A model generated the notes under the pieces. That model was not told the origin of the DNA. It saw nothing but the letters and a program-made list of their open reading frames with translations, and made no database searches. The translations under genes were made by a program, and so were the position numbers. A stretch of 64,000 bases of DNA from Myxococcus stipitatus (GTDB taxonomy: Bacteria > Myxococcota > Myxococcia > Myxococcales > Myxococcaceae). The DNA is taken from the NCBI RefSeq assembly GCF_037414475.1, contig NZ_CP147913.1:9992501-10056500 (forward strand), written 5' to 3'. Shown in pieces: positions 9,399 through 18,094 of the stretch; position 1 is the stretch's first letter; each line of letters begins with the position of its first letter.

Positions 9399-12300
9399 GT
9401 GCGAAACGTCCAGTTGACCCCGGTTCCCGGACCCTACAAGCCGCGATTCCACGTGCGAATCGTGACGGCCGCCTCCCTGTTCGATGGGCATGACGCGGCC
9501 ATCAACGTCATGCGCCGCCTGATGCAGGCCTCCGGCGCCGAAATCATCCACCTGGGACACAACCGCTCGGTTGCTGAAATCGTCGACTGTGCCATCCAGG
9601 AAGACGCCCAGGGCATCGCGATCACCTCGTACCAGGGCGGTCACGTCGAGTTCTTCAAGTACATGATCGACCTGCTGAAGGAGCGCGGGGCGAACATCAA
9701 GGTCTTCGGCGGAGGCGGCGGCACCATCCTCCCTTCCGAAATCGAAGAGCTCCATGCCTACGGCGTGACGCGCATCTACTCCCCGGATGACGGCCGCTCC
9801 ATGGGCCTCCAGGGGATGATCGACCACCTCATCTCCGAGTGTGACTTCGAGAAGCGCCCCGCCGACTTCGCTCCCGTCGCCGCGGCCATGCCGGTGCGCG
9901 AGCCGATGAAGCTCGCCTCGCTCATCACCATCGCGGAGAACTTCGCCTCCGCGGGGGATGCGCTGCGCGACGCGATGACGAAGCTCAGCGCCAAGAAGCC
10001 GCGAGTGCCCGTGCTGGGCATCACTGGCACCGGTGGCGCGGGCAAGTCGAGCCTCGTGGATGAGCTGGTCCGCCGCTTCCTCGCGGACTTCCCGGACAAG
10101 ACGCTGGCGGTGCTGTCCGTGGACCCGTCGAAGCGCAAGACGGGCGGCGCGCTGCTGGGCGACCGCATCCGGATGAACGCCATCGACAACCCGCGCGTGT
10201 ACATGCGCTCCATGGCGACGCGGCAGAGCAACCTCGCGCTGTCCAAGCACGTAGGTGACTCCATCGAGGTGTGCAAGGCCGCGGGCTTCGACCTCATCGT
10301 GGTGGAGACCTCCGGCATCGGTCAGTCCGACACCGAAATCACCGAGCACTCGGACGTCGCGCTCTACGTGATGACGGCCGAGTACGGCGCGGCGACGCAG
10401 CTCGAGAAGATCGACATGCTCGACTTCGCGGACGTCATCGCCATCAACAAGTTCGACAAGCGAGGCTCGCTGGACGCGCTGCGAGACGTGCGCAAGCAGT
10501 GGAAGCGCAACCACAACGCCTTCACTACTGCGGATGACGCGGTGCCCGTCTACGGCACCATCGCCTCGCAGTTCAACGACCCGGGGATGAACCAGCTCTA
10601 CCGCGCCATCATCGACGCGGTGGTGCGCAAGACGGGCGCGCCGCTCCAATCGCATCAGGAGCCCACCCCGGGCATGAGCGAGAAGAAGTGGATCATCCCG
10701 CCCGACCGCACCCGCTACCTGGCGGAGATCGTCGAGACCTGCGAGGCGTACGACAAGTTCGCCCGCTCGCAGGCGGCGGTGGCGCGGCGGATGTATCAGC
10801 TGCACGGCACCATCGAGGCGCTGCGCACCAACGTCGGCAAGAAGCGCCTGGAGATTGTCGAGCCGAAGGACACGTCCGACGTGGTCCAGGTCACCGAACG
10901 CGTCGAGGGCGAGCCCGCGTACCTGAGCGAGCTGGTGGAGCTGTACAAGGACCTGGAGTCGCGCCTGGACCCCAACTGCCGCAAGCTCCTGAGCGAGTGG
11001 CCCGCGACGAAGCGCCGCTACGCGGCCTCCAAGTACCAGTACCAGGTCCGCGACAAGGTCATCGAACTGGACCTCTTCACGGAGACGCTGTCGCATCTGC
11101 GCATCCCGAAGATCGCCCTCCCCCGCTACGAGGACTGGGGCGACATCCTGCTGTGGCTGCTGCGGGAGAACGCGCCCGGCGCCTTCCCGTTCACCGCGGG
11201 CGTCTTCCCGCTCAAGCGCGAGGGTGAGGACCCGGCGCGCATGTTCGCGGGCGAAGGTGGCCCGGAGCGCACGAACAAGCGCTTCCACTACGTCTCGCGA
11301 GGCCTGCCCGCCAAGCGGCTGTCCACGGCGTTCGACTCCGTCACGCTGTACGGCGAGGACCCGGACCACCGGCCGGACATCTACGGCAAGGTGGGCAACT
11401 CCGGCGTGTCCATCGCCAACGTGGACGACGCGAAGAAGCTCTACTCGGGCTTCGACCTGGCGGACCCGGCGACGTCCGTGTCCATGACCATCAACGGCCC
11501 CGCGCCCATGTTGCTCGGGTTCTTCCTGAACGCGGCCGTGGACCAGCAGTGCGAGAAGTGGATTCGCGCCAACGGCAAGGTCGACGAGGTCGAGAAGAAG
11601 ATCGACGAAATCTACCGGGCGCGCGGAGTGCCGCGTCCGCGCTACCAGGGTGAGCTGCCGCAGGGGAACGACGGGCTGGGGCTGCTGCTGCTCGGCGTGT
11701 CCGGGGACGAGGTGCTGCCCAAGGACGTCTACGAGAAGATTCGCGCGTCGACGCTGCAGCAGGTGCGCGGCACGGTGCAGGCGGACATCCTGAAGGAGGA
11801 CCAGGCGCAGAACACCTGCATCTTCTCCACTGAGTTCGCGCTGCGGCTGATGGGCGACATCCAGCAGTACTTCACCGACAAGAAGGTGCGGAACTTCTAC
11901 TCGGTGTCCATCTCGGGCTACCACATCGCGGAGGCCGGGGCGAACCCCATCTCCCAGCTGGCCTTCACGCTGGCCAATGGCTTCACCTTCGTCGAGTACT
12001 ACCTGTCGCGCGGGATGGACATCGACGACTTCGCGCCCAACCTCTCGTTCTTCTTCTCGAACGGAATGGACCCCGAGTACACGGTGCTCGGCCGCGTGGC
12101 ACGCCGCATCTGGGCCAAGGCCATCCGGGACAAGTACAACGGCAATGACCGCTCGCAGAAGCTGAAGTACCACATCCAGACGTCGGGCCGTTCCCTGCAC
12201 GCGCAGGAGATTGCCTTCAACGACATCCGGACCACGCTTCAGGCGCTGCTGGCGCTCAACGACAACTGCAACTCGCTGCACACCAACGCGTACGACGAGG

Positions 12301-12866
12301 CCATCACCACGCCGACGGAAGAGAGCGTGCGGCGCGCGCTGGCCATCCAGCTCATCATCAACAAGGAGTTCGGGCTCGCGAAGAACGAGAACCCCAACCA
12401 GGGCGCGTTCATCGTGGAGGAGCTGACTGACCTGGTGGAGGCGGCGGTGCTGGCGGAGTTCCGCGCCATCTCCGAGCGCGGCGGCGTGCTGGGCGCGATG
12501 GAGCGCATGTACCAGCGCTCCAAGATACAAGAGGAGTCGCTGTACTACGAGACGCTCAAGCACGACGGCTCGCTGCCCATCATCGGCGTGAACACCTTCC
12601 TGGACCCGAAGGGCTCCCCGACGGTGACCCCGCCGGAGGTCATTCGCGCGACGACCGAGGAGAAGGACTACGCCATCACCTCGCGCGACGCCTTCTGGAA
12701 GCGGAACGCGGAGACGGCGCCTCGTGCGCTCGAGGCCGTGAAGCGCGCGGCGCTCGACCACGGCAACATCTTCGCCGCACTGATGGACGCCTGTAAGGTC
12801 TGCACCCTCGGCCAGCTCTCTCGTGCGCTGTACGAGGTAGGCGGCCAGTACCGCAGGAACATGTAG
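9399..12866 (+). CDS. icmF: Fused isobutyryl-CoA mutase (B12 domain, GTPase, mutase barrel)
   Basis: This is a single-chain acyl-CoA mutase of about 1155 residues. Order: N-terminal B12-binding domain (SLFDGHDAAIN, ligand His31), a MeaB-like GTPase (GITGTGGAGKSS around residues 207-218, NKFDKRG), then the substrate barrel. Specificity residues differ from MutB. The Tyr is Phe616 (ARMFAGEG) and the Arg is Gln804 (KEDQAQNTC), the pair known to favour isobutyryl/n-butyryl-CoA over methylmalonyl-CoA. Related IcmF enzymes can also use isovaleryl/pivalyl-CoA, so branched acyl-CoA use is likely; which one is not shown here. The start is uncertain: GTG 9399 is used, but TTG 9363 and TTG 9414 are in frame and none has a clear ribosome site. 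It lies 75 bases after meaB. Confidence 0.95.
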   Translation: MRNVQLTPVPGPYKPRFHVRIVTAASLFDGHDAAINVMRRLMQASGAEIIHLGHNRSVAEIVDCAIQEDAQGIAITSYQGGHVEFFKYMIDLLKERGANIKVFGGGGGTILPSEIEELHAYGVTRIYSPDDGRSMGLQGMIDHLISECDFEKRPADFAPVAAAMPVREPMKLASLITIAENFASAGDALRDAMTKLSAKKPRVPVLGITGTGGAGKSSLVDELVRRFLADFPDKTLAVLSVDPSKRKTGGALLGDRIRMNAIDNPRVYMRSMATRQSNLALSKHVGDSIEVCKAAGFDLIVVETSGIGQSDTEITEHSDVALYVMTAEYGAATQLEKIDMLDFADVIAINKFDKRGSLDALRDVRKQWKRNHNAFTTADDAVPVYGTIASQFNDPGMNQLYRAIIDAVVRKTGAPLQSHQEPTPGMSEKKWIIPPDRTRYLAEIVETCEAYDKFARSQAAVARRMYQLHGTIEALRTNVGKKRLEIVEPKDTSDVVQVTERVEGEPAYLSELVELYKDLESRLDPNCRKLLSEWPATKRRYAASKYQYQVRDKVIELDLFTETLSHLRIPKIALPRYEDWGDILLWLLRENAPGAFPFTAGVFPLKREGEDPARMFAGEGGPERTNKRFHYVSRGLPAKRLSTAFDSVTLYGEDPDHRPDIYGKVGNSGVSIANVDDAKKLYSGFDLADPATSVSMTINGPAPMLLGFFLNAAVDQQCEKWIRANGKVDEVEKKIDEIYRARGVPRPRYQGELPQGNDGLGLLLLGVSGDEVLPKDVYEKIRASTLQQVRGTVQADILKEDQAQNTCIFSTEFALRLMGDIQQYFTDKKVRNFYSVSISGYHIAEAGANPISQLAFTLANGFTFVEYYLSRGMDIDDFAPNLSFFFSNGMDPEYTVLGRVARRIWAKAIRDKYNGNDRSQKLKYHIQTSGRSLHAQEIAFNDIRTTLQALLALNDNCNSLHTNAYDEAITTPTEESVRRALAIQLIINKEFGLAKNENPNQGAFIVEELTDLVEAAVLAEFRAISERGGVLGAMERMYQRSKIQEESLYYETLKHDGSLPIIGVNTFLDPKGSPTVTPPEVIRATTEEKDYAITSRDAFWKRNAETAPRALEAVKRAALDHGNIFAALMDACKVCTLGQLSRALYEVGGQYRRNM

Positions 12867-12872
12867 TCCCCT

Positions 12873-12910
12873 GGGGCCCCGCTGAGCTTGTCGCGGGGCC
12901 CCTCGCGTTT
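12873..12910 (+). terminator. Terminator hairpin after icmF
   Basis: A perfect 10-bp stem (GGGGCCCCGC at 12873, GCGGGGCCCC at 12893) with a 10-base loop begins six bases after the icmF stop and is followed by a short TTT. It probably ends the mutAB-meaB-icmF transcripts. Confidence 0.7.
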
Positions 12911-12926
12911 CCCGCAAACGCCATCC

Positions 12927-12953
12927 TGATTCAAAAGCATCGTGATTGAATCA
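12927..12953. promoter_or_regulatory. Inverted repeat upstream of the nuclease-like lipoprotein gene
   Basis: TGATTCAA (12927-12934) and TTGAATCA (12946-12953) form a perfect 8-bp inverted repeat with an 11-base spacer. It sits in an unusually AT-rich patch about 145 bases before the lipoprotein start. It looks like a protein-binding operator or part of a promoter; the regulator is unknown. Confidence 0.4.
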
Positions 12954-13098
12954 TGATGAAACAGTGCCCGGCGGGTGCGCCCGCGCGCCGGCGGATGCGG
13001 GACCTTGGTCCTCGACCACTCCAGCCCCTCACTGGGACGCGCCGCGAGCCACTCGACCGCGCGCTCCGGGAGGTGGCCTTTCGCGTCGAGGCACCAGA

Positions 13099-14568
13099 AT
13101 GGCTCGCAATCCCCCGTCGCAAACCGCCCGGCGTTGGGCGGGACTGCTCACGCTCGTTGTCCTCGCATCCGCCTGCCCCGGCAGCCGGGTGAGTGATGAC
13201 GGCCCCTGGCTGTCCCAGCTCGAGCTGAAGCCCACCAGCGTGGGCCAGGGCTACGAAGTCGTCTTCACCGTCGCGGGAGGCAAGCCGCCCCTGCACTACA
13301 CCCTGACTCCACCGCCGGGCTTCTCGTTCTACACGGGCGATGGACGCCTCGTGGGCCCCGCCTCGGAGCCAGGTGACTTCAACCTGGTCGTCCATGTGCG
13401 CGACGTGGAAGGCGACGAGGACACGGCAACGTATCCGCTGAAGGTCTTCCCTCGTCTGGAGGCCCTCGACACGAAGGTGACCCAGCCCCGCGCGGGCAGC
13501 ACCTTCCAGCATGTCTTCAAGGCAACAGGCGGCAAGCCCCCCTACCGCTGGTCATTGGTCTCGGGCGCGCTTCCCCCGGGATGCACGCTGGCGTCCAGCG
13601 GGGACCTGACCGGGCAGACGAATGCGCCGGGAGTCTATGCGCTCACCCTCCGGCTCGAGGACAGCACCGGGGCCAAGGTCGAAGTGCCCACGGAGCTGGA
13701 GGTGTTCCGCGCGGACGGCCGCCCCAGCTTCCCCTTGGCCGTGGGGAACTGGAACATCGAGTGGTTCGGTGACTCGACCAACGGCCCCACCAATGAAGCG
13801 CTGCAGCTCACCAACGTCCGGACGGTCCTCGCCGATGCGGATATCGACCTCTGGGGCTTGGTGGAGATGGTCGGAACGACACACTTCAACAACCTGAAGG
13901 CCGACCTGCCCGGCTACGACGGCTTCCTCGCGGACAACGCCCAGGTGGTCAACGGCTCGAAGTACTACTCCAGCACGGGCCAGAAAGTGGGCGTGCTCTT
14001 CAAGTCGAACACCGTGCAGGTGCTTCGCGCGGAGCTCATCCTCACCAGCGACAGCTACCTGTTCGCGGGCCGCCCACCGCTCCGGCTGGACCTGCGCATC
14101 AAGCGGCGCGACACCACCGTGGACATGACAGCCATTGTCCTCCACATGAAGGCCGCCGCCTCCTACTCGGACTACGCGCGGCGGGCCGCAGCCGCGGCGG
14201 CGCTGAAACAGTACCTGGACACGTCCCTGCCCACGCAGCGGGTCATCGTCCTGGGTGACTGGAACGACGACGTGGACGCGTCCATCGTCTTCAATCCCGA
14301 GACCGCCCAACCCTACGCCTCGCCCTACATCGACTTCGTCACCGACACGGACGACTACCTCTTCACCACCGATGCCCTCTCACATGCGGGCATCAGCAGC
14401 ACCGCGAGCAACAGCGACTTCATCGACCACCAGCTCATCACCAACGAGCTCGAGGCCGACTACATCGCGGGCTCCACGCAGCTCATCAAGCCCGCCATCC
14501 CCAACTATGAGACCAACACCTCGGACCACTTCCCCGTCGTCAGCCGATTCGACATGACGGGCCCGTAG
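13099..14568 (+). CDS. Lipoprotein with putative Ig-like domains and an endonuclease/exonuclease/phosphatase domain
   Basis: The ATG at 13099 gives a typical lipoprotein signal (hydrophobic core ending LASAC, so the mature protein starts at Cys and is lipid-anchored); total 489 residues. Residues about 40-215 hold two putative Ig (He_PIG-type) repeats with the GGKPPLHYTLTPPPGFS and GGKPPYRWSLVSGALPPG hallmarks. Residues about 215-489 are an EEP-fold domain with GNWNIEWFGD, a catalytic-type Glu in GLVEM, GDWNDD and the terminal SDHFPVVSRF. The EEP family includes DNase I-like nucleases and phosphodiesterases. A surface nuclease that degrades prey or matrix DNA is plausible for a predator but not shown. 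A longer upstream in-frame ATG exists but would bury the signal peptide. Confidence 0.82.
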   Translation: MARNPPSQTARRWAGLLTLVVLASACPGSRVSDDGPWLSQLELKPTSVGQGYEVVFTVAGGKPPLHYTLTPPPGFSFYTGDGRLVGPASEPGDFNLVVHVRDVEGDEDTATYPLKVFPRLEALDTKVTQPRAGSTFQHVFKATGGKPPYRWSLVSGALPPGCTLASSGDLTGQTNAPGVYALTLRLEDSTGAKVEVPTELEVFRADGRPSFPLAVGNWNIEWFGDSTNGPTNEALQLTNVRTVLADADIDLWGLVEMVGTTHFNNLKADLPGYDGFLADNAQVVNGSKYYSSTGQKVGVLFKSNTVQVLRAELILTSDSYLFAGRPPLRLDLRIKRRDTTVDMTAIVLHMKAAASYSDYARRAAAAAALKQYLDTSLPTQRVIVLGDWNDDVDASIVFNPETAQPYASPYIDFVTDTDDYLFTTDALSHAGISSTASNSDFIDHQLITNELEADYIAGSTQLIKPAIPNYETNTSDHFPVVSRFDMTGP

Positions 14569-14583
14569 CGCGGGCTCTCGCTC

Positions 14584-14620
14584 GACACTGTCTGACGGGA
14601 GCACCACGCCAGACAGTGTC
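14584..14620. terminator. Hairpin between convergent genes
   Basis: GACACTGTCTG (14584-14594) and CAGACAGTGTC (14610-14620) form a perfect 11-bp stem with a 15-base loop. It lies 15 bases after the nuclease-like lipoprotein and 14 bases after the tetR stop on the other strand. There is no U-tract, but position and symmetry fit a bidirectional transcript end. Confidence 0.55.
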
Positions 14621-14634
14621 CGCGCCGGAGGCAC

Positions 14635-15237
14635 TCATTTGCGTGAGCGCGCCGGTCGCTTCTCCACGGCGTGCCACGCCGCCCGCGCGAGCACCGGAAT
14701 GGCCGTGCGCAGGTCCGTCTTCGTCCGCCCCGCCACCCAGTCGCGCACCAGCTCTTGCGCGGGGCCTCGCAGGATGGCGAGGAAGAGCTCGAAGGGCATC
14801 TCCTCGAACGCTCCCGCGCGGACGTGCGCCTGCCACCAGTCCTTCACCTGGCGGAAGAAGCCCTTGTTCTGCTCCGTGATGCTCGCCTCCGCGGACACGA
14901 CGGCGCTGACGCCCCGCGCCCCCAAGAGGAAGCGCGTCGCATCCGGCCTCTCCAGCGTCCACTCCACATGATGACGCACGAGCGCTTCGACTCCCTCCCG
15001 CGCGCCCCCGTGCCGCTCGAGCACGCTCAACACCCCCGCCTGATACTCGCCCAGCACCTCCAGGTAGAGCGCCGCCGCGATGGCGTCCTTGCTCGGAAAC
15101 AGGTGGTAGATGCTCCCCGTGCTGGCCCCGGAGCGCTCCCGGATGGCCGCCATCGTCGTGCCCTCGAAGCCCAGCTCCAGGAAACACGCGAGCGCCGCCT
15201 TGAGGACCTCTTCTCTCCGGTGACTCGGGTTGCGCAT
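14635..15237 (-). CDS. TetR/AcrR family transcriptional repressor
   Basis: This 200-residue regulator has the N-terminal TetR helix-turn-helix (residues about 8-55: ILKAALACF-type helix, FEGTTMAAIRERSGASTGSIYHLFPSKD). The C-terminal ligand-binding domain is all-helical and not diagnostic. It is divergent from a thioesterase/oxidase gene pair. The 61-base intergenic region contains a near-perfect 28-bp palindrome, so it very likely represses both itself and the pair. Ligand unknown; a fatty acid or aromatic acyl compound would fit the thioesterase target (inference). Confidence 0.92.
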   Translation of the reverse strand: MRNPSHRREEVLKAALACFLELGFEGTTMAAIRERSGASTGSIYHLFPSKDAIAAALYLEVLGEYQAGVLSVLERHGGAREGVEALVRHHVEWTLERPDATRFLLGARGVSAVVSAEASITEQNKGFFRQVKDWWQAHVRAGAFEEMPFELFLAILRGPAQELVRDWVAGRTKTDLRTAIPVLARAAWHAVEKRPARSRK

Positions 15238-15252
15238 GGCCCCACCCTACAT

Positions 15253-15280
15253 TAGAACATCATTCTAGAACGATGTTCTA
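15253..15280. promoter_or_regulatory. 28-bp palindromic operator for the divergent TetR regulator
   Basis: Half-sites TAGAACATC and GATGTTCTA flank a central TTCTAGAA core. Over 28 bp only one symmetric pair (positions 10 and 19 of the site) fails to match. It lies between tetR (ATG at 15237) and the thioesterase gene (ATG at 15299) and would block both promoters when bound. Confidence 0.75.
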
Positions 15281-15298
15281 TTTCGCCCGGAGGGTGCC

Positions 15299-15721
15299 AT
15301 GGATGCACTCATGGAGTTGGGACAGCGGGTCCTCGCGCAGCAGCCGTTCAGCACGTTGTTGGGGACCCGGCTGACGCGCCTCGAGAAGGGAGAGGCCGAG
15401 CTCGAGCTGCCGCTGCGCGCGGAGCTGAGTCAGCAGCACGGCTTCGCGCACGGGGGCGTGCTCAGCTATCTGGCCGACAACGCCCTGACCTTCGCGGGGG
15501 GCTCCGCGATGGACGTGCCGGTGGTGACCTCGGAGTTCAAGATCAACTACATCCGCCCGGCGCTCGGCTCGCGGCTCATCGCAAGGGCTCGCGCGCTCCA
15601 CGCTGGACGGCGGCAGTCGGTCTGCCACTGCGACATCGTCGCGCTCACGGACGAGGGAGAGACGTTGGTCGCGGTGGCGCAAGGAACCATCGCCGCCATG
15701 TCGAAACGGGAGACGCCATGA
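15299..15721 (+). CDS. PaaI-type hotdog-fold thioesterase
   Basis: The 140-residue protein has the hotdog thioesterase signature QQHGFAHGGVLSYLADNA (residues about 44-61), where the HGG and following acidic residue form the active site of PaaI-like acyl-CoA thioesterases. Length is typical. The ATG at 15299 has GGAGG just upstream. It overlaps the next gene by four bases (ATGA, 15718-15721), so both are co-translated. It lies directly behind the palindromic operator of the divergent TetR regulator and is probably induced when that repressor binds its ligand. It would hydrolyse an acyl- or aryl-CoA; substrate not identifiable. Confidence 0.88.
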   Translation: MDALMELGQRVLAQQPFSTLLGTRLTRLEKGEAELELPLRAELSQQHGFAHGGVLSYLADNALTFAGGSAMDVPVVTSEFKINYIRPALGSRLIARARALHAGRRQSVCHCDIVALTDEGETLVAVAQGTIAAMSKRETP

Positions 15722-16227
15722 GCACCAGCGCCCGCTCGCTCGATGAGCAATGGCCCGACGTCCGGCGGCTCTTCTCAAGGACCTCGGCCACCTCGCTCCA
15801 CTTCGCCATCGCCAGCATCGACAGGACGGGGGCCCCGCACGTCACACCCATCGGCTCGGTGCTGTTGACCGAACCCGGCCGCGGCTTCTTCTTCGAGCTC
15901 TACACACGCCGGCTCCCCGCGAACCTGTCGCGAGACCCGCGAGTGAGCATCCTCGCGGTGGACAGCGGAAAGGTGTTCTGGCTCCGGTCCCTCTTCAAGG
16001 GGCGCTTCGAGCGTGCTCCCGCGCTTCGACTCGTGGGCCGGGTGGTGGGACCACCGCGTCCCTCGACTCCCGAGGAACAAGCGCGGTTCGCCCGACGGGT
16101 GCGGCGGCTGAGCTGGCTCAAGGGGCACGCGCTGATGTGGCGCGACCCGGGTCCCGTGCGAGAGTTCGAGGTGGAGCGAATCGAGCCCGTCCACCTGGGC
16201 CCCATGACCGCGGACCTGAGGCCCTAA
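15718..16227 (+). CDS. Pyridoxamine 5'-phosphate oxidase-like FMN-binding protein
   Basis: The 169-residue protein resembles the split-barrel PNPOx-like flavoprotein family: HFAIASIDRTGAPHVTPIGSVLL (beta strands), then TRRLPANLSRDPRVSILAVD, the usual pattern around the flavin phosphate site. It is translationally coupled (ATGA) to the thioesterase and shares its TetR-controlled promoter. Family members are small FMN or F420 oxidoreductases or haem-degrading enzymes; the exact reaction cannot be told. No signal peptide. Confidence 0.75.
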   Translation: MSTSARSLDEQWPDVRRLFSRTSATSLHFAIASIDRTGAPHVTPIGSVLLTEPGRGFFFELYTRRLPANLSRDPRVSILAVDSGKVFWLRSLFKGRFERAPALRLVGRVVGPPRPSTPEEQARFARRVRRLSWLKGHALMWRDPGPVREFEVERIEPVHLGPMTADLRP

Positions 16228-16242
16228 AGGCCCTCCACCACG

Positions 16243-16289
16243 AAAAAAGGCCCCGCGTCGCCCGCATCGGCGCCCACGAGGCCTTCTTC
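16243..16289. terminator. Bidirectional terminator between convergent genes
   Basis: An A6 tract (16243-16248) leads into AAGGCC...GGCCTT (16247-16252 with 16280-16285), with an inner CGCC/GGCG stem and T-rich flank TTCTTCT. Read on the minus strand it is a stem followed by TTTTTT, a good rho-independent terminator for the helicase; read on the plus strand it can end the thioesterase operon. Confidence 0.7.
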
Positions 16290-16366
16290 TGAATCAAGAC
16301 TCCAGGCCCTCTCGGGGACAGGGTGCCGCCCTCATCGAGAGCGGGCCTGGAGCATCATCTTTCACT

Positions 16367-17854
16367 TCACAGCCACTTCGGCGATTCACGTCGCGGAGGC
16401 AGCGGATCGGCGGCCTTCGGCTTCGCGGGAGCAGCAGCCGCCGCGGGCCGCGACGACTGAGAACCCGAGCCGCGCGAGGACTGCGAATTGCCCCGGTTGC
16501 CACCCTGCCCGGAGCCGCCCGGACGCGCCGAGCGATTGCCCTCGGAACGCCCCTGGCCGCCACCGCCCCCACGCCCTCCGCGCCTGCGGCGAGCGTTGCC
16601 ACCGGGCGCATTGCCCCGGCCACCACCGCCCTGCCCGCCTCGCGCGTGCATCCCCTGATTCGACCCGCGCGCGGCAGGCGCCTCCACCGAAGCGGAAGCC
16701 CCCGGACGCGGAGCCGCGACACCCGAGCGGTACGGATGGTCCTCCACCACCGGAACGCTGCGGCGGATGGTCCGCTCGATGTCGCGCAGGTACGCGCGCT
16801 CCTCGGCGTCGCAGAAGGACAACGCCGTGCCCTGCGCCCCGGCGCGGCCCGTGCGGCCGATGCGGTGCACGTACTGCTCCGGCACGTTGGGCAGGTCGTA
16901 GTTGATGACGAAGCTCAACCCGTCGATGTCGATGCCACGCGCCGCGATGTCCGTGGCCACCAGCACCCGGAGCGTTCCCGCGCGGAACTCGTCCAGCGCG
17001 CGCTCACGGGCGTTCTGGCTCTTGTTGCCGTGAATCGCCGCGGCGCTCACGCCGGAGCCCTCGAGCTGCTTGGCCACCCGGTTCGCGCCGTGCTTGGTGC
17101 GCGTGAAGACCAGCGCCCGCTCGATCTTCCCGTCCTTGAGCAAGTGCGCCAGCAGGCCGCGCTTCTGCTCGCGCTCCACGAAGAACACCTGCTGCGCCAC
17201 CGTCTCCGCGGTGCTGGAGACCGGCGTCACCTCCACGCGCACGGGGTCCGTGAGCAGGTTGCGCGACAGGTCCACGATCTCAGGCGGCATCGTCGCGCTG
17301 AAGAAGAGCGTCTGGCGCTTCGACGGCAGCGCCTTGATGACCTTGCGCACGTCGTGGATGAAGCCCATGTCCAGCATGCGGTCCGCCTCGTCGAGCACGA
17401 ACACCTCGAGCGAGCGCAGCGACACATACCCCTGGTCCATCAAGTCCAGCAGGCGCCCTGGCGTCGCCACCAGCACGTCCACGCCCCGCTGCAGCGACTG
17501 CACCTGCGCGCCCTGCCCCACGCCACCGAAAATCACGGAGTGCCGCAGCGGCAGGTTCTTGCCGTACGTCATGAAGCTCTCGCCCACCTGCCCCGCCAGC
17601 TCGCGTGTCGGGGTGAGGACAAGACAGCGAACCGGGCGGGCACCACCCGCGGGCGCCTTGGCGGACAGACGCTGGAGAATCGGAAGGGCGAAGGCCGCCG
17701 TCTTCCCCGTGCCCGTCTGCGCCACCCCCAGCACATCCTTCCCCGCCAGGGCGTGGGGAATCGCCTTCGCCTGGATGGGCGTCGGCGTGGTGTACCCCTC
17801 CGCCTTGACGGCGCGCAGAAGGGTGTCGTGAAGCTGCAATTCGTCGAAAGTCAT
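16367..17854 (-). CDS. DEAD-box ATP-dependent RNA helicase (RhlE-like)
   Basis: This is a complete DEAD-box helicase of 495 residues. Motifs in order: Q motif (YTTPTPIQAKAIP), I AQTGTGKT, Ia PTRELA, Ib TPGRLLD, II DEAD (VLDEADRMLDMGF), III SAT, IV LVFTRTKHGANRV, V ATDIAARGIDI, VI HRIGRTGR. After the core (to about residue 375) comes a ~115-residue tail very rich in Gly, Arg, Ser and Asn, the RGG-like RNA-binding tail of RhlE-type helicases. Role: RNA duplex unwinding in ribosome assembly or RNA decay, often cold-relevant. The gene appears monocistronic and ends at a strong terminator. Confidence 0.95.
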   Translation of the reverse strand: MTFDELQLHDTLLRAVKAEGYTTPTPIQAKAIPHALAGKDVLGVAQTGTGKTAAFALPILQRLSAKAPAGGARPVRCLVLTPTRELAGQVGESFMTYGKNLPLRHSVIFGGVGQGAQVQSLQRGVDVLVATPGRLLDLMDQGYVSLRSLEVFVLDEADRMLDMGFIHDVRKVIKALPSKRQTLFFSATMPPEIVDLSRNLLTDPVRVEVTPVSSTAETVAQQVFFVEREQKRGLLAHLLKDGKIERALVFTRTKHGANRVAKQLEGSGVSAAAIHGNKSQNARERALDEFRAGTLRVLVATDIAARGIDIDGLSFVINYDLPNVPEQYVHRIGRTGRAGAQGTALSFCDAEERAYLRDIERTIRRSVPVVEDHPYRSGVAAPRPGASASVEAPAARGSNQGMHARGGQGGGGRGNAPGGNARRRRGGRGGGGGQGRSEGNRSARPGGSGQGGNRGNSQSSRGSGSQSSRPAAAAAPAKPKAADPLPPRRESPKWL

Positions 17855-18094
17855 GGATTCCTAGGTCAAGTTGAGTCTGCTTCCCCGGCAGGCGAGGAAG
17901 CCCGCGCAGCGTGCCCGTTCGAGCTCAAAGCCGAGGGCACCTGGCGGTGCGCGGTGCGGCCCGGCCGGCCGACCCGCTTGAGAACGTCTGAGAACGGGCA
18001 GGTCCCCCCTCCCATTCCGCGACATCGTGCGGCGGACCCTGCCCGCTTCGAGGTCGCTTGTCGCGCGAAATCGAGGGCTTGACAGAGGTTTTTA

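Noticed and set aside
8229..12917. A 1562-codon minus-strand open frame opposite meaB-icmF
   Set aside because: It is the antisense shadow of the mutase genes; His/Arg/Val-rich with no known domain.
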